A stretch of 64,000 nt of DNA, taken from positions 62,001-126,000 of the forward strand of contig NZ_JODY01000010.1 of assembly GCF_000718015.1 (NCBI RefSeq), read 5' to 3'. The position numbers and the translations under genes are program-made. The DNA is from Streptomyces catenulae (GTDB taxonomy: Bacteria; Actinomycetota; Actinomycetes; Streptomycetales; Streptomycetaceae). This document shows, one piece after another, positions 9,484 to 18,600 of this stretch. Within the stretch, counting starts at the first letter, position 1. The number at the start of each line of letters is the position of its first letter. Under the pieces are notes generated by a model that saw only the letters and a list, made by a program, of their open reading frames with translations, was not told the origin of the DNA and made no database searches.

Positions 9484-9929
9484 CCGTGGCGGGGCACACC
9501 CTACTCATCTACAAGTGAGAGCGAAAATAGTCGCCGGGTATATCGACTTCCGTACCTTTTGCCCCACCCATTCGAGGGGTTATCACGTCACCCTTCGAAC
9601 CATCGGACCCCCCTTCTTCACCATTCAAGGAAGAAGCGCGTCCACCGATTGGCATATGCACTTCTTTTCGCACTCTTCACATCTGATGAGGTGTCATACC
9701 AGGTCGTCACCCTAGTGCAGCGGCGGACGGCGCCGCATGTCGGGCCGCCCGCCGGGCCCGCAGGTCGGGCGGCGCCAACACCCCACGCCCGCCGCCCTGT
9801 TGATCTCCGCGCGCCCGCCCCGCCCACGAGGTGGAGTCCGGCACCACCCCTCTCGTCACGGCAAGTGACGGAATTGCGCCAAAGATGGCGCGCGGAGCGA
9901 CATTCACCCACCCGTCAGATTGCCGTTCG
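9484..9929. other. Intergenic region of low GC, no convincing gene
   Basis: About 450 bp between divergent transcription units. The first half (9484-9720) is clearly less GC-rich than its neighbours, as expected for promoter DNA. Short open frames occur on both strands but lack ribosome binding sites and Streptomyces third-position GC bias. A promoter at its right end serves the peptide gene at 10026. Confidence 0.6.
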
Positions 9930-9959
9930 TTGACACTCACTTGGCGATCCTTTTACTTT
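9930..9959 (+). promoter_or_regulatory. Candidate vegetative (HrdB-type) promoter for the Cys-repeat peptide
   Basis: TTGACA (9930-9935), an 18-bp spacer, then TACTTT (9954-9959), a good match to a -35/-10 sigma-70 promoter. It lies about 65 bp upstream of the ATG at 10026, in the same direction. Confidence 0.6.
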
Positions 9960-10025
9960 CGGAGGGTGCGACGGCGCCCCACGCCGTCCGCCCCCACCCC
10001 ACCCACGAACGCCCTGGAGGCCGAC

Positions 10026-10205
10026 ATGGAGCAGCTCATCAAGAAGATGGCGCAGGACGACATCTGGCAGGGCTGGCTGGCCGCCAACTCCGCGGGTGCC
10101 GCGGGCCGGAGCGGCTGCGTCAGCGCCACGCCGAAGTCCGGCTGCATCAGCGCCGCCCCCAAGACCGGATGCGTCAGCGCCACCAAGACCGGCTGCATCT
10201 CCTGA
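10026..10205 (+). CDS. 59-residue peptide with four Gly-Cys-Val/Ile-Ser repeats (candidate RiPP precursor)
   Basis: A small peptide starting M-E-Q-L-I-K-K-M-A-Q-D-D-I-W with an amphipathic leader-like N-terminus (residues 1-20), a Gly/Ala hinge (N-S-A-G-A-A-G) and a C-terminal half made of four repeats of (S/T)-G-C-(V/I)-S. The first three are followed by A-(T/A) and a Lys, giving a spacing of 8-9 residues. Cys are at positions 31, 40, 49 and 57, and the chain ends right after the last repeat (G-C-I-S). This leader-plus-repeated-core layout is typical of multi-core ribosomal peptides. GGAGG lies just ahead of the ATG and a good promoter is found upstream. The next genes encode an adenylate-forming enzyme and a WHxLILxT protein, in the same direction. 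Peptide maturation is an inference; an unmodified metal-binding peptide is the main alternative. Confidence 0.7.
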   Translation: MEQLIKKMAQDDIWQGWLAANSAGAAGRSGCVSATPKSGCISAAPKTGCVSATKTGCIS

Positions 10206-10291
10206 CCATCCCCCACCGCCCCGGGAGGCGACGGCCCGCGCCCGTCGCCTCCCGCCGGGCGCCCGTTTCCGAGCACGAGTGAAGGTACGCA

Positions 10292-11536
10292 ATGGAGTTG
10301 GACGGCCAGCCGACGGCCGAGGTCCGCGCGCAGATCAAGGACATCCCGATCTACCGCGACTCGCTGGCGCGGGGGCACTTCCCGCTGCTCGACAAGCCCG
10401 AGATCGCCCGCGGCTTCCCCGACAACTGGATGACGCCCGCGCTGGCCACCGCCCTGGAGAACGGCGACGCCGAGTTCGTCCTGTCCACCGGCACGAACCA
10501 CGCCCGGATGCAGATCATCCGGCCGCCCTACTTCCTGCTCCGCTCCTACTACCAGCTGTGGAGCGAGCACCCGGACATCGCGCACACCTGGCAGGAGGGC
10601 TGCCGCCGGGTGTCGCTGACCACCGTCCTCGCCACCGAGCACGTCGCACGGGTCAACGCCGCCAAGCGCGGCACCGCGCCCGACCCCTCCCCCGGCCCCA
10701 CCGACCGGCGCCTGGACTCCCGTACCTCGTACGTCAATCTCCGGCTCGACCCGGCGCGCTGGGAGCGCGACGAGGTCCTGCGGATGCTCGGGGAGATCGA
10801 CGCGGCCCGGCAGACGCATCCGCGCGGCTGGTACCACCTCGACTGCTCCGGCTACCACCTGGCGCATCTGCTGCTGAAGATCGGCAGATGGGGCCTGTGG
10901 GACGCATTCCCGCCCCCGGCCAGCATCATCCATGCGTACGAGTACACGCCGGTGAACGTCCGCCGTTTCCTGGCGCAGCACTTCGCCTGTCCGGTCATCG
11001 ACCTCTTCGGCAGCACCGAGCTGGGCTACCTCTACTCCGGCGACCGCCGGGGACGCTACCGCCCGCACCTGGACGGGATGAGCGTCGAGCTGCTGCCCGT
11101 CGCCCCGGGCAGCGAGATCTTCCAGCTCATCGTCACCAGCGTCCGCAACCCGTACATGCCGCTGGTGCGTTACCGCTCCGGCGACTGCGTCCGTACCGAG
11201 GGCGGTGTCCCGGACCCGGAGCGGATCGTGCGGTTCTGCGGGCGGGAGAAGGAGCTGCTGCCGACCCCGCACGGGCCGGTGGCGCAGGGCGATCTCGACG
11301 ACCGGATCGGCGCCGCCAGCCCGCGGATCTTCCTGCACCAGCTGCGGACCGGCGGCGACGGTCCGGCCCGGCTCGCGTACACCACGTTCGACGGGGCGCC
11401 GCTGACCGGGGCGGAGCACACCGCGCTGGCGGCCGGTGTGCGCGAGCTGACCGGCCGCGACTGCCGCCCCGAACACCACGACCATCTGCCGATCGGCGCC
11501 TCCGGCAAGTACGCCTGGCTCGCCACCGGCGCCTGA
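10292..11536 (+). CDS. PaaK/CapK-like adenylate-forming enzyme
   Basis: 414 residues of the ANL (adenylate-forming) superfamily, closest in shape to phenylacetate-CoA ligase/CapK proteins. Motifs in order: a degenerate nucleotide loop S-T-G-T-N-H (65-70), F-G-S-T-E-L-G-Y (239-246), Y-R-S-G-D (294-298), and a Gly-Lys near the C-terminus (G-A-S-G-K-Y). Such enzymes activate a carboxylate as the acyl-AMP. It lies 86 bp after the Cys-repeat peptide and 23 bp before the WHxLILxT gene, so the three probably form an operon. A role in activating either a small acid or the peptide carboxylate is conceivable but not shown. GAAGG precedes ATG 10292. Confidence 0.8.
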   Translation: MELDGQPTAEVRAQIKDIPIYRDSLARGHFPLLDKPEIARGFPDNWMTPALATALENGDAEFVLSTGTNHARMQIIRPPYFLLRSYYQLWSEHPDIAHTWQEGCRRVSLTTVLATEHVARVNAAKRGTAPDPSPGPTDRRLDSRTSYVNLRLDPARWERDEVLRMLGEIDAARQTHPRGWYHLDCSGYHLAHLLLKIGRWGLWDAFPPPASIIHAYEYTPVNVRRFLAQHFACPVIDLFGSTELGYLYSGDRRGRYRPHLDGMSVELLPVAPGSEIFQLIVTSVRNPYMPLVRYRSGDCVRTEGGVPDPERIVRFCGREKELLPTPHGPVAQGDLDDRIGAASPRIFLHQLRTGGDGPARLAYTTFDGAPLTGAEHTALAAGVRELTGRDCRPEHHDHLPIGASGKYAWLATGA

Positions 11537-11559
11537 ACCGACCGCCCCACGGGAGAACC

Positions 11560-12078
11560 ATGACCGGCACCGCTCCGCCGCCCGCCGTCCTGACCGCCGA
11601 CGACCTCACCGCGCTGCTCGGCGCGGAGCTGCACACCGAGGTGGTCGACCACTTCACCCACTCCACCGGCGCCCCGCGCGCGTCCGTCGAGCGGCAGGTG
11701 ACCGAGTGTCTGCGCTACCTCTATCTCGTCTCGCGCCACCACGACCGGCTCGGCGGACTCTTCCTCCCCGTGGAGCAGGAGATCGACGAGATCTGGCACC
11801 ACCTGATCCTCCAGACCCGCGAGTACCGCGCCCTGTGCGAGGAGCGGCTGCCCGGCCGGTTCTTCATCGAGCACCGCTCGCTCGCCTACGACGACTACCG
11901 GCAGGAGCCCGGGCGCGAGCAGGTGCTGGAGGAGGCGTTGCGCTGGATCCCGCTGTACTGCGCGGCGTTCGGCGCGTTCGACGAGGGGGCGCTGCCGCAC
12001 TGGACGATCGTGCGCTTCCTCCACCGGCGGCTGGGGATGTCGCTGCCCGAGATCTCCGCGCTGGAACCGGCCGCCTGA
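11560..12078 (+). CDS. Small WHxLILxT protein (glycine-rich-domain-protein-like)
   Basis: 172 residues, soluble and helical. The central signature is D-E-I-W-H-H-L-I-L-Q-T-R-E-Y (residues 76-89), followed by R-A-L-C-E. This resembles the D-x-x-W-H-x-H-x-L-x-x-x-x-Y pattern of glycine-rich-domain-like (DUF1399-type) proteins, whose biochemical role is not known to me. His/Trp/Tyr clusters would suit a metal or ligand pocket. GGGAGAA precedes ATG 11560. It follows the PaaK-like gene by 23 bp. A distant relative sits in the prophage at 52,118-52,654. Function unknown. Confidence 0.7.
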   Translation: MTGTAPPPAVLTADDLTALLGAELHTEVVDHFTHSTGAPRASVERQVTECLRYLYLVSRHHDRLGGLFLPVEQEIDEIWHHLILQTREYRALCEERLPGRFFIEHRSLAYDDYRQEPGREQVLEEALRWIPLYCAAFGAFDEGALPHWTIVRFLHRRLGMSLPEISALEPAA

Positions 12079-12203
12079 CCGGCCGGGGCACGGGCGCCCC
12101 GGCGACGCCGCCTCGGTGGCGCGCACCCTTCCGCCCGTCCATCCGTTGATCCGTACACCCGACCACGTCCGGCCGCCGCGGGCCGACCGACGACCGAGAG
12201 GCG

Positions 12204-12611
12204 ATGATGCGCCGGGACAAGAACACGCCGGGCCGACACCGGCCGGCCGTACGACCGATGACCACGCTCGCCGTGCTCCTCCTCTTCCTGCTGGGCGCCG
12301 CCACACCGACCGCCACCGCCGCGGTCACCGCGACGGCGACCGGTACCAGCGCGGCGGCGCCGCCCGCCCTGGGCTCCCCGAGCTACACCAACGGCGAACT
12401 CGCCGAACGCGAGACGGAACGCGGCCACGGAGTGCGACGCGGCCCCCGCCACGCCGTTCCGCTGCCGCCCCCGAACGCCCCGGTGGCGCCCGACCGCGCC
12501 CCGGCCGTCCGGGTCCCCCCGACGCACGCTCCCGGCGTGGCGCCGCGGACCGACGACGGCAGAGCGCGGCCGTCCTCGCTCTCCGTCCTGCACTGCGTCT
12601 TCCGCTGCTGA
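12204..12611 (+). CDS. Small secreted or membrane-anchored protein with a C-terminal Cys pair
   Basis: 135 residues. An Arg-rich N-terminus is followed by one hydrophobic segment (L-A-V-L-L-L-F-L-L-G) and an A-x-A-type cleavage region, giving a signal peptide or signal anchor. The rest is Pro/Arg/Ala-rich and probably disordered, ending in S-V-L-H-C-V-F-R-C. The two terminal Cys could form a disulfide or bind metal outside the cell. It is 86 bp upstream of the carbonic anhydrase gene in the same direction. GAGAGGCG precedes the double ATG at 12204/12207. No known family recognised. Confidence 0.5.
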   Translation: MMRRDKNTPGRHRPAVRPMTTLAVLLLFLLGAATPTATAAVTATATGTSAAAPPALGSPSYTNGELAERETERGHGVRRGPRHAVPLPPPNAPVAPDRAPAVRVPPTHAPGVAPRTDDGRARPSSLSVLHCVFRC

Positions 12612-12697
12612 GCACCACGGACCGACCGCACCACGCGTTGCCGCCGCCCGCGGGCGGCGTTCCACGGCCCACCCTCATCAGCAGGAGCCCTGTCCTC

Positions 12698-13300
12698 ATG
12701 GACACCTTCATCCAGCACGCCCGGGGCCACAGTGCCCGTATCGCCGATCTCCAGGAGGAGCGGGAGAGCTACGGACGGCTCGCCGCCGGTCAGTCGCCGC
12801 TCGCCCTCTTCATCACCTGCTCCGACTCCCGGGTCATCCCGTCGCTGATCACCGGCGCGCGCCCCGGGGAACTCTTCGAACTGCGCACGGCGGGCAACGC
12901 CGTGCCCCTCTACACCCCCGGCCGGGCGGCGAGTTCCGAGGCCGCCACGATCGAGTACGCGATGCGGGTCCTGGAGGTCGCCGACATCGTCGTCTGCGGC
13001 CACTCGCACTGCGGCGCGGTCGGCGCGCGGTGCCGCGGGGAGGACCTGACCGCGGCGCCGGACGTCCGCGACTGGCTCCGCCAGGAACTCTCCGACTCGC
13101 TGCCGCACGACGCGGAACCGGCCGCGGCCACCGCCGTCCGCCGCCACGTCTGCGAACAGGTCGAACGCCTCCGCGCCTACCCCAGCGTGCGCGAACGGCT
13201 GGCGACCGGCTCCGTCGGACTGCACGGCTGGTTCTACGAGGTCCACACCGGCCGGGTCACCGTGCACGACCCGGCGACCGACGCGTTCCTCCCGCTGTGA
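12698..13300 (+). CDS. Beta-class carbonic anhydrase
   Basis: 200 residues; interconverts CO2 and bicarbonate in the cytoplasm. Zinc ligands and catalytic dyad are visible: C-S-D-S-R (Cys41, Asp43, Arg45) and C-G-H-S-H-C-G (His102, Cys105). The length is normal for the family. ATG 12698 follows GCAGGAG. It is 17 bp upstream of a SulP transporter gene; this pairing is known in bacteria and suggests that the transporter carries bicarbonate, with the anhydrase setting the substrate supply. Confidence 0.95.
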   Translation: MDTFIQHARGHSARIADLQEERESYGRLAAGQSPLALFITCSDSRVIPSLITGARPGELFELRTAGNAVPLYTPGRAASSEAATIEYAMRVLEVADIVVCGHSHCGAVGARCRGEDLTAAPDVRDWLRQELSDSLPHDAEPAAATAVRRHVCEQVERLRAYPSVRERLATGSVGLHGWFYEVHTGRVTVHDPATDAFLPL

Positions 13301-13317
13301 AGGCGGCTCCTCCCACC

Positions 13318-14784
13318 ATGAATCGACTGATAGTGAACCGACTCCCGTCCCTGCGGGCGGACTTCGCCGCCTCCCTCGTCGTCTTCCTCGTCGCCGTACC
13401 GCTCTGTGTGGGCGTCGCGGTGGCCTCCGGCGTCCCCGCCGAACTGGGCCTGGTCACCGGCATCGTCGGCGGTCTGCTCACGGGCCTGCTCCCCGGCAGC
13501 AGCCTCCAGGTCTCCGGCCCCGCGGCCGGTCTGACCGTCCTCGTCTACGAAGCGGTGCAGGCGTACGGGCTGGGGGCGCTGGGCGCCCTGGTGCTGGCGG
13601 CGGGCGCCCTGCAACTGCTCATGGGGGCGCTGCGGCTGGGGCGGTGGTTCCGGGCGATCTCGGTCGCCGTGGTCCAGGGCATGCTGGCCGGGATCGGGCT
13701 GGTGCTGATCGCCGGTCAGCTCTACACCCTCACCGACGCGGAGGCGCCCGGTGACGGGCTCGCCAACCTCGCGGGGCTGCCCCGGCTGGTCTGGGAGACG
13801 GCCCAGGGCGGCGGCGCCGCCACCGCCTTCGCGGTCGGCGCGGGCACCGTCGCGGTGCTGGTGCTGTGGCCGCGGTGGAAGCGGGCGGCGCGGCTGCTCC
13901 CGGCGCCGCTGGCCGCCGTACTGCTCGCCACCGCCACGGTGTTCGTCCTGGACCTGCCGGTGGCGCGGGTCGAGGTCAGCGGGTTGCTGGCGGCGGTGCA
14001 GCCGCCCGGGCTCGCCGACATCGGGCGGCTGACCGAGCCGCTGGTGCTGGGCACGGTCCTGTCGTTCGCGCTGATCGCCTCGGCGGAGTCGCTGTTCAGC
14101 GCGGCGGCGGTGGACCGGCTGCACGACGGCCCGAAGACCGACTACGACAAGGAGCTGATGGCGCAGGGCGCGGGCAACGCGGTGTGCGGGGTGCTGGGCG
14201 CGCTGCCGATGACCGCGGTGATCGTCCGCAGCGCCGCCAATGTGCAGGCGGGCGCGCGGACGAAGGCGTCGCGGGTGCTGCACGGGGTGTGGATCCTGCT
14301 GTTCGCGGCGGCGTTCCCGGCGGCGCTGGGCGTCGTACCGGTCGCGGCGCTGGCGGGGGTGCTGGTGCACGCCGGGTGGAAGCTGCTGCCGCTGCGGGAG
14401 CTGCCGCAGCTGTGGCGCGAACACCGCGGTGAGGCGGTGGTGTTGCTGGTGACGGCGGTCGCGATCGTCACGGTCAACATGTTCGAGGGCGTGCTGATCG
14501 GGCTGCTGCTGGCCGTCGCCAAGACCGCGTGGGACACCTCGCAGGTGCAGCTGGAGATCACGGTGCCGGACGGGGACGCGCCGATCCGGGTGCGGGCCGT
14601 GGGCAATGCGACGTTCCTGCGGCTGCCGAAGCTGCTGGACCAGCTCGCCGAGCTGCCCCCGGGCCGCGAGGTCGAGCTGGATCTGAGCGCCCTGCGCCAT
14701 CTCGACCACGCCTGTGCGACCGCGCTGCACAGCTGGTCGGAGCAGCGCCGCCGGGTCCGCCCGGAGCCGGTCCTGGCGTCCTGA
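13318..14784 (+). CDS. SulP-family anion transporter (probable bicarbonate or sulfate)
   Basis: 488 residues. The N-terminal 400 residues hold about 10-12 membrane segments with the SulP start (A-D-F-A-A-S-L-V-V-F-L-V-A-V-P-L) and P-A-A-G-L-T-V-L. The C-terminal 80 residues form a short STAS domain (D-L-S-A-L-R-H-L-D-H). It belongs to the cytoplasmic membrane. The preceding carbonic anhydrase gene points to bicarbonate uptake, though sulfate cannot be excluded. The two genes are 17 bp apart and certainly co-transcribed. Ends at a bidirectional hairpin. Confidence 0.9.
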   Translation: MNRLIVNRLPSLRADFAASLVVFLVAVPLCVGVAVASGVPAELGLVTGIVGGLLTGLLPGSSLQVSGPAAGLTVLVYEAVQAYGLGALGALVLAAGALQLLMGALRLGRWFRAISVAVVQGMLAGIGLVLIAGQLYTLTDAEAPGDGLANLAGLPRLVWETAQGGGAATAFAVGAGTVAVLVLWPRWKRAARLLPAPLAAVLLATATVFVLDLPVARVEVSGLLAAVQPPGLADIGRLTEPLVLGTVLSFALIASAESLFSAAAVDRLHDGPKTDYDKELMAQGAGNAVCGVLGALPMTAVIVRSAANVQAGARTKASRVLHGVWILLFAAAFPAALGVVPVAALAGVLVHAGWKLLPLRELPQLWREHRGEAVVLLVTAVAIVTVNMFEGVLIGLLLAVAKTAWDTSQVQLEITVPDGDAPIRVRAVGNATFLRLPKLLDQLAELPPGREVELDLSALRHLDHACATALHSWSEQRRRVRPEPVLAS

Positions 14785-14797
14785 CGGCGCGGTGACC

Positions 14798-14841
14798 GCC
14801 GGTGCCCCGGCCCCTCCCCGCGGAGGGTCCGGGGCACCGGC
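14798..14841. terminator. Bidirectional hairpin between SulP and permease genes
   Basis: 13-bp perfect arms GCCGGTGCCCCGG (14798-14810) and CCGGGGCACCGGC (14829-14841), with a smaller nested stem in the loop. It lies between two convergent genes and can stop both transcripts. Confidence 0.75.
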
Positions 14842-14849
14842 GTGTCCGA

Positions 14850-16313
14850 TCAGTCGCGGTCACCGTCGACGGTGGTGAGCCGGGCGTACGCGGCCCGGTC
14901 ACGGCGGCGGATGCGCAGTGCCCGGGCGATCCCGAGGGCGCCGACGACGGGCAGCGGGGCGAGCAGGGCGGCGTTGACGCCGGGCGGGGCGCCGGTGAGC
15001 AGGGTGAAGTTGCGGCAGACCAGGACGGTGAGCGCGGTCAGTCCGGCGCACGCCGTCAGCGGCGCGGCCACCACCCGCCACCGGGGCAGCCGGCGCCGGT
15101 CGGTCCGGAAGAAGCCGAACACCGCCGCCGCGGCGAGCGCCTGGAGCACCATCACGCCGACGATGCCGGTGCCGCTGGTCCACAGGAACGTCACCGTGTA
15201 CGGATCGGCGCCCGCCGCGGCGGTGACCACGACGGTGACCAGCGCGCAGGCGGACTGGGCGAGGACGGCGACGCCCGGCGCGCGGGTGCGGGCGGAGACG
15301 GTGCCCAGGCGGCGGGGCAGCAGCCCCTCGCGGCCGAGGGCGTAGCCGTAGCGGGTGGCGGCGTTGTGGAAGGCGAGGGTGGCGGCGAAGGCGCTGGTGA
15401 CCAGGAGGAGGCGCATGGTGTCGGCGGCCCAGGCGCCGACGAAGCGGGTGGCAGCGGTGAAGAACAGGTCGGTGCCGCCGGGCCCGCGCGCGAGGTCCTG
15501 GACCCGGTCGGCCCCGTAGGCGCTGATGATCAGCCAGGTGGTGAGGGTGTAGAAGAGCGCGAGGAAGGCGACGGCGAGGCAGGTGGCGCGGGGGACGGCG
15601 CGGGCCGCGTCGCGGGTCTCCTCGGCGTAGAGGGCGGTCGCCTCGAAGCCGACGAACGCGCCGATCGCGAGGACGAACATGCCGCCGACGCCGGGGGCGG
15701 CGAGGCGGTCGGGGGTGAGGACGGTGAGGTCCGGTCCGGCCGGTCCGCCGCCGTGCGCCAGGATCCCGGTCTCCAGGACGAGGAGGACCAGCACCTCCAG
15801 GACGAGGGCGGCGCCGAGCACCTTCGCGCTGAGGGTGACCCGGAGGTAGCCGAGGACGCCGATGGCGACGAGCCCGCCGAGCGCCCAGAGCCACCAGGCG
15901 ACGCGGACCCCGGTGAGGTCCGCGAACGCCCCCGCCGTGAAGTGCCCGAACGCGGCGAGCAGCCCCACCTCCAGGGCGTTGTAGGCGAGCAGTGCGACAT
16001 AGGCGGCACCGGCGCCGATCGGGCGGCCCAGCCCGCGGCCGATGTAGGCGGAGAAGGCCCCGGCGTTGCGGACGTGGCGGCTCATCGCGGTGAATCCGGC
16101 GGCGAAGACGATGAGGAGCAGTCCGGCGACGAGGTAGCCGAGGGGGACGGCCGGACCGGCCATGCCGATGGCGACGGGGGCGGCGCCCGCCATGACGGTG
16201 AGCGGCGCGGCCGCGGCGACGACGAAGAAGACGAGGTCGCCCGTGCCGATGGCGCCGCGTTCGAGGGTGGGGGCGGCCGCCGGGTCGGGGGCGGCGGTGT
16301 GCTGCGCGAGCAT
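14850..16313 (-). CDS. APC-superfamily amino acid permease
   Basis: 487 residues with about 12 membrane segments. The N-terminal consensus ([18 protein letters not shown]) and the loop with [11 protein letters not shown] are typical of the APC family. It should import an amino acid by proton symport. Start ATG 16313 gives a short cytoplasmic lead before the first helix. It is transcribed towards the SulP gene and away from the O-acetyltransferase gene; no partner enzyme gives a hint of substrate. It is a different subgroup from the permease at 6.8-8.3 kb. Confidence 0.88.
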   Translation of the reverse strand: MLAQHTAAPDPAAAPTLERGAIGTGDLVFFVVAAAAPLTVMAGAAPVAIGMAGPAVPLGYLVAGLLLIVFAAGFTAMSRHVRNAGAFSAYIGRGLGRPIGAGAAYVALLAYNALEVGLLAAFGHFTAGAFADLTGVRVAWWLWALGGLVAIGVLGYLRVTLSAKVLGAALVLEVLVLLVLETGILAHGGGPAGPDLTVLTPDRLAAPGVGGMFVLAIGAFVGFEATALYAEETRDAARAVPRATCLAVAFLALFYTLTTWLIISAYGADRVQDLARGPGGTDLFFTAATRFVGAWAADTMRLLLVTSAFAATLAFHNAATRYGYALGREGLLPRRLGTVSARTRAPGVAVLAQSACALVTVVVTAAAGADPYTVTFLWTSGTGIVGVMVLQALAAAAVFGFFRTDRRRLPRWRVVAAPLTACAGLTALTVLVCRNFTLLTGAPPGVNAALLAPLPVVGALGIARALRIRRRDRAAYARLTTVDGDRD

Positions 16314-16493
16314 GTGCGGTCCTCAGGGCGTCGTCGGACGGCGTGCGGGGTGACCGTACGGGTGCGGCGGCGCCGCGCGGTAGAGCGTAGGGCACGGCAA
16401 CGGCCGTACGCCCGCGGGAAATCGGAGGTGCCGGGCGGCCCGGTGGGTGATCATGGAGCGCCGTCCGCCGCCTGCCGCCGAGGAGCCGCCGCC

Positions 16494-17135
16494 GTGCCCG
16501 TACCGCCCGATCCGACGACCCGCCACCCGATGCCCGGACAGCCGCGGGTGGTGCTGCTGAAACCGCTGGTGACGTCCCCGCTGATCGAGGTCGGGGAGTT
16601 CACGTACTACGACGACCCCGAGGACGCGACGGCGTTCGAGACGCGCAATGTGCTGTACCACTACGGGCCGGAGAAGCTGGTCATCGGGAAGTTCTGCGCG
16701 CTCGGCACCGGTGTGCGGTTCCTGATGAACGGCGCCAACCACCGGATGGACGGCCCCTCGACGTTCCCGTTCCCGACGATGGGCGGCGCCTGGGCCGACC
16801 ACTTCGATCTGCTGACCGGGCTGCCAAACCGGGGCGACACCGTCGTCGGGCACGACGTCTGGTGCGGCCACGGTGCGACGGTGCTGCCCGGCGTCCGGAT
16901 CGGCCACGGTGCGATCATCGGCGCCGGTGCGGTCGTCACCTCCGACGTCCCCGACTACGGCATCGTCGGCGGCAACCCGGCGCGCCTCCTCCGCACCCGC
17001 TACAGCGACGCGGACATCGCCCGGCTGCTGGCCGTCGCCTGGTGGGACTGGCCCACCGAGCACCTCACCGCGCATGTCCGGACGCTGATGTCGGGCAGCA
17101 TCGAGGAGGTGGAGGCGGCGGCGCCGCGGGGGTGA
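16494..17135 (+). CDS. CatB/Vat-like O-acetyltransferase (hexapeptide repeat)
   Basis: 213 residues with a left-handed beta-helix. Motifs of the xenobiotic/CatB group are visible: [19 protein letters not shown] (active His in N-H), [10 protein letters not shown] and G-A-G-A-V-V-T. It transfers acetyl from acetyl-CoA to a hydroxyl group; family members act on chloramphenicol, streptogramins or sugars. GTG 16494 is preceded by GAGGAG; an ATG at 16530 is an alternative start. It stands alone, divergent from the permease. Antibiotic acetylation is possible but unproven. Confidence 0.88.
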   Translation: MPVPPDPTTRHPMPGQPRVVLLKPLVTSPLIEVGEFTYYDDPEDATAFETRNVLYHYGPEKLVIGKFCALGTGVRFLMNGANHRMDGPSTFPFPTMGGAWADHFDLLTGLPNRGDTVVGHDVWCGHGATVLPGVRIGHGAIIGAGAVVTSDVPDYGIVGGNPARLLRTRYSDADIARLLAVAWWDWPTEHLTAHVRTLMSGSIEEVEAAAPRG

Positions 17136-17153
17136 CGGTGCCCCGCGGGGGGG

Positions 17154-17942
17154 CTAACTCTTCTCCCAGATCACCGTGTCGAAGACGACGCCGCCGTCGC
17201 CCACGTCGTTCCAGAACTTGGTGACCTTGAGTCGGCCGATGCGGTGGTCGTTGGTCTGCAGGCAGAGGACCTTGCCGGTCTTGAGGGGGAGTTCGGTGGT
17301 GCCCGAACCGCCCACGATCCCGGCGCACTGCGCTGCCGTGGGGAGCCCGGTGCCGCTCCATTCGGCGATGATCGCGTCGTTGTCGGCCTTCAGGACGCCG
17401 TTCATGTCGTGCCAGAACCAGAGGTCCGCCGCCGGGTCGTTCTGGTCGACCCGGGTCGGCTGCTTCGTGTCCAGGTCCTTCTTGCCCATGTCGGAACCGT
17501 CGAGTCGCAGCTCCCCCTGCCACCGCACGGTGCCCGGCGCGGGCGGGGTGGGGCTCTCGCTCGGCGGCGGCGTGGTCGGCGCGGCGGTGGGAGCGGCGGT
17601 GGTGGTCGGGCCCGGGGTCGGGCCGTCGTCGGTGCGGTGCCCACCGCCGGAGGGGATGAGGTTCGTCAGCACCACCGTGAGGACCACCGCGCCGACGACC
17701 GCACCGGCCACGGCCAGGACGGTGCGCGGGCCGCGGCCGCCGCCCGGCGGCGCCGGTGGCGAGGTGGGCCGGGGCGGGGCACCGTAGTAGTGGTGGTGAT
17801 GACTGTTGTTGTGGATCGTCTGGTCGCGGCCCGCCTGGTTGTTGATCCCCTGATCGCGTGCCGAGGCGCCCTGGTGGACGCCGGGTTTGCCGGGCTCCCC
17901 CGCTCCGGCCGACCGCCCGTTCCCCGTCTGCTCGTTGACCAC
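17154..17942 (-). CDS. Single-pass membrane protein with extracellular domain
   Basis: 262 residues. The N-terminal 75 residues are hydrophilic and include a natural run of four His and N-N-Q-A-G-R-D-Q-T-I-H; one transmembrane segment follows (V-L-A-V-A-G-A-V-V-G-A-V-V-L-T, about 80-100), then a Thr/Pro-rich linker, then a 125-residue extracytoplasmic domain with W-x-G-E-L-R-L-D-G-S and two Cys (A-A-Q-C, V-L-C-L), possibly a disulfide. Topology N-in, C-out. Conserved-looking but not assignable to a function. It converges with the acetyltransferase gene. Confidence 0.7.
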   Translation of the reverse strand: MVNEQTGNGRSAGAGEPGKPGVHQGASARDQGINNQAGRDQTIHNNSHHHHYYGAPPRPTSPPAPPGGGRGPRTVLAVAGAVVGAVVLTVVLTNLIPSGGGHRTDDGPTPGPTTTAAPTAAPTTPPPSESPTPPAPGTVRWQGELRLDGSDMGKKDLDTKQPTRVDQNDPAADLWFWHDMNGVLKADNDAIIAEWSGTGLPTAAQCAGIVGGSGTTELPLKTGKVLCLQTNDHRIGRLKVTKFWNDVGDGGVVFDTVIWEKS

Positions 17943-18143
17943 TGCCGCTCGCTCCCCCGTACCCCGTCGGCTCCGTCACGCCGAGGCTACCGTCCGGGAT
18001 CGGGGCGGCGGGGCCCGGTCCTGGTCCGGCGGCGCGACACGACCGCCCGGTTGGGGAGTGAATCGCGGGGCTCCGGTGTTGAGTGGGACGGGCCGCCGTG
18101 CGGCGGCGGACGTTGGCTGTGACGACGAGGACGAGGAGCCCCG

Positions 18144-18590
18144 ATGCCTCTTGAGGGCGAGTACGAGCCGAGCCCGACGCCCTGGGTGCGCGAGCAGGTG
18201 GAGTTGATCGAGAGTTCCGGTGGGCAGCAGGGCACGATGCTGCGCGGGATGCCGGTGGTGGTGCTGACCACCCGGGGTGCGAAGAGCGGCAAGCTGCGCA
18301 AGTCCCCGGTGATGCGGGTGGAGCACAACGGCCGGTACGCGGCGGTGGCGTCGCTCGGCGGGGCGCCCCGGCACCCGGTCTGGTACCACAATCTGGTGGC
18401 CGACCCGCGGCTGGAGCTGCAGGACGGCCCGGTGCGGCAGGACATGACGGCGCGTGAGGTGCACGGCGCCGAGAAGGCCGAGTGGTGGGCGCGGGCCGTG
18501 GACGCGTTCCCGGACTACGCCGAGTACCAGAAGAAGACCGACCGGACGATCCCGGTCTTCGTACTGGAGGCGGCCGAGCGCCCGCACTGA
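18144..18590 (+). CDS. Ddn-family F420-dependent nitroreductase-like protein
   Basis: 148 residues of the deazaflavin (F420)-dependent nitroreductase family (split beta-barrel). Typical elements are [20 protein letters not shown] and [11 protein letters not shown]. Such enzymes use reduced F420 to reduce diverse ketones, quinones or enones; the natural substrate is unknown. Full length for the family. ATG 18144 lies after GGAG. It converges with the molybdate transporter operon, 10 bp from it. Confidence 0.92.
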   Translation: MPLEGEYEPSPTPWVREQVELIESSGGQQGTMLRGMPVVVLTTRGAKSGKLRKSPVMRVEHNGRYAAVASLGGAPRHPVWYHNLVADPRLELQDGPVRQDMTAREVHGAEKAEWWARAVDAFPDYAEYQKKTDRTIPVFVLEAAERPH

Positions 18591-18600
18591 CCGGACGGCG

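Noticed and set aside
9515..9715. A 66-codon plus-strand frame in the low-GC intergenic region
   Set aside because: No ribosome binding site, no codon bias; more likely promoter DNA.
10096..12078. A long alternative frame running through the PaaK-like gene into the WHxLILxT gene
   Set aside because: Its first 480 codons are Arg/Pro-rich out-of-frame sequence; ATG 11560 has its own ribosome binding site.
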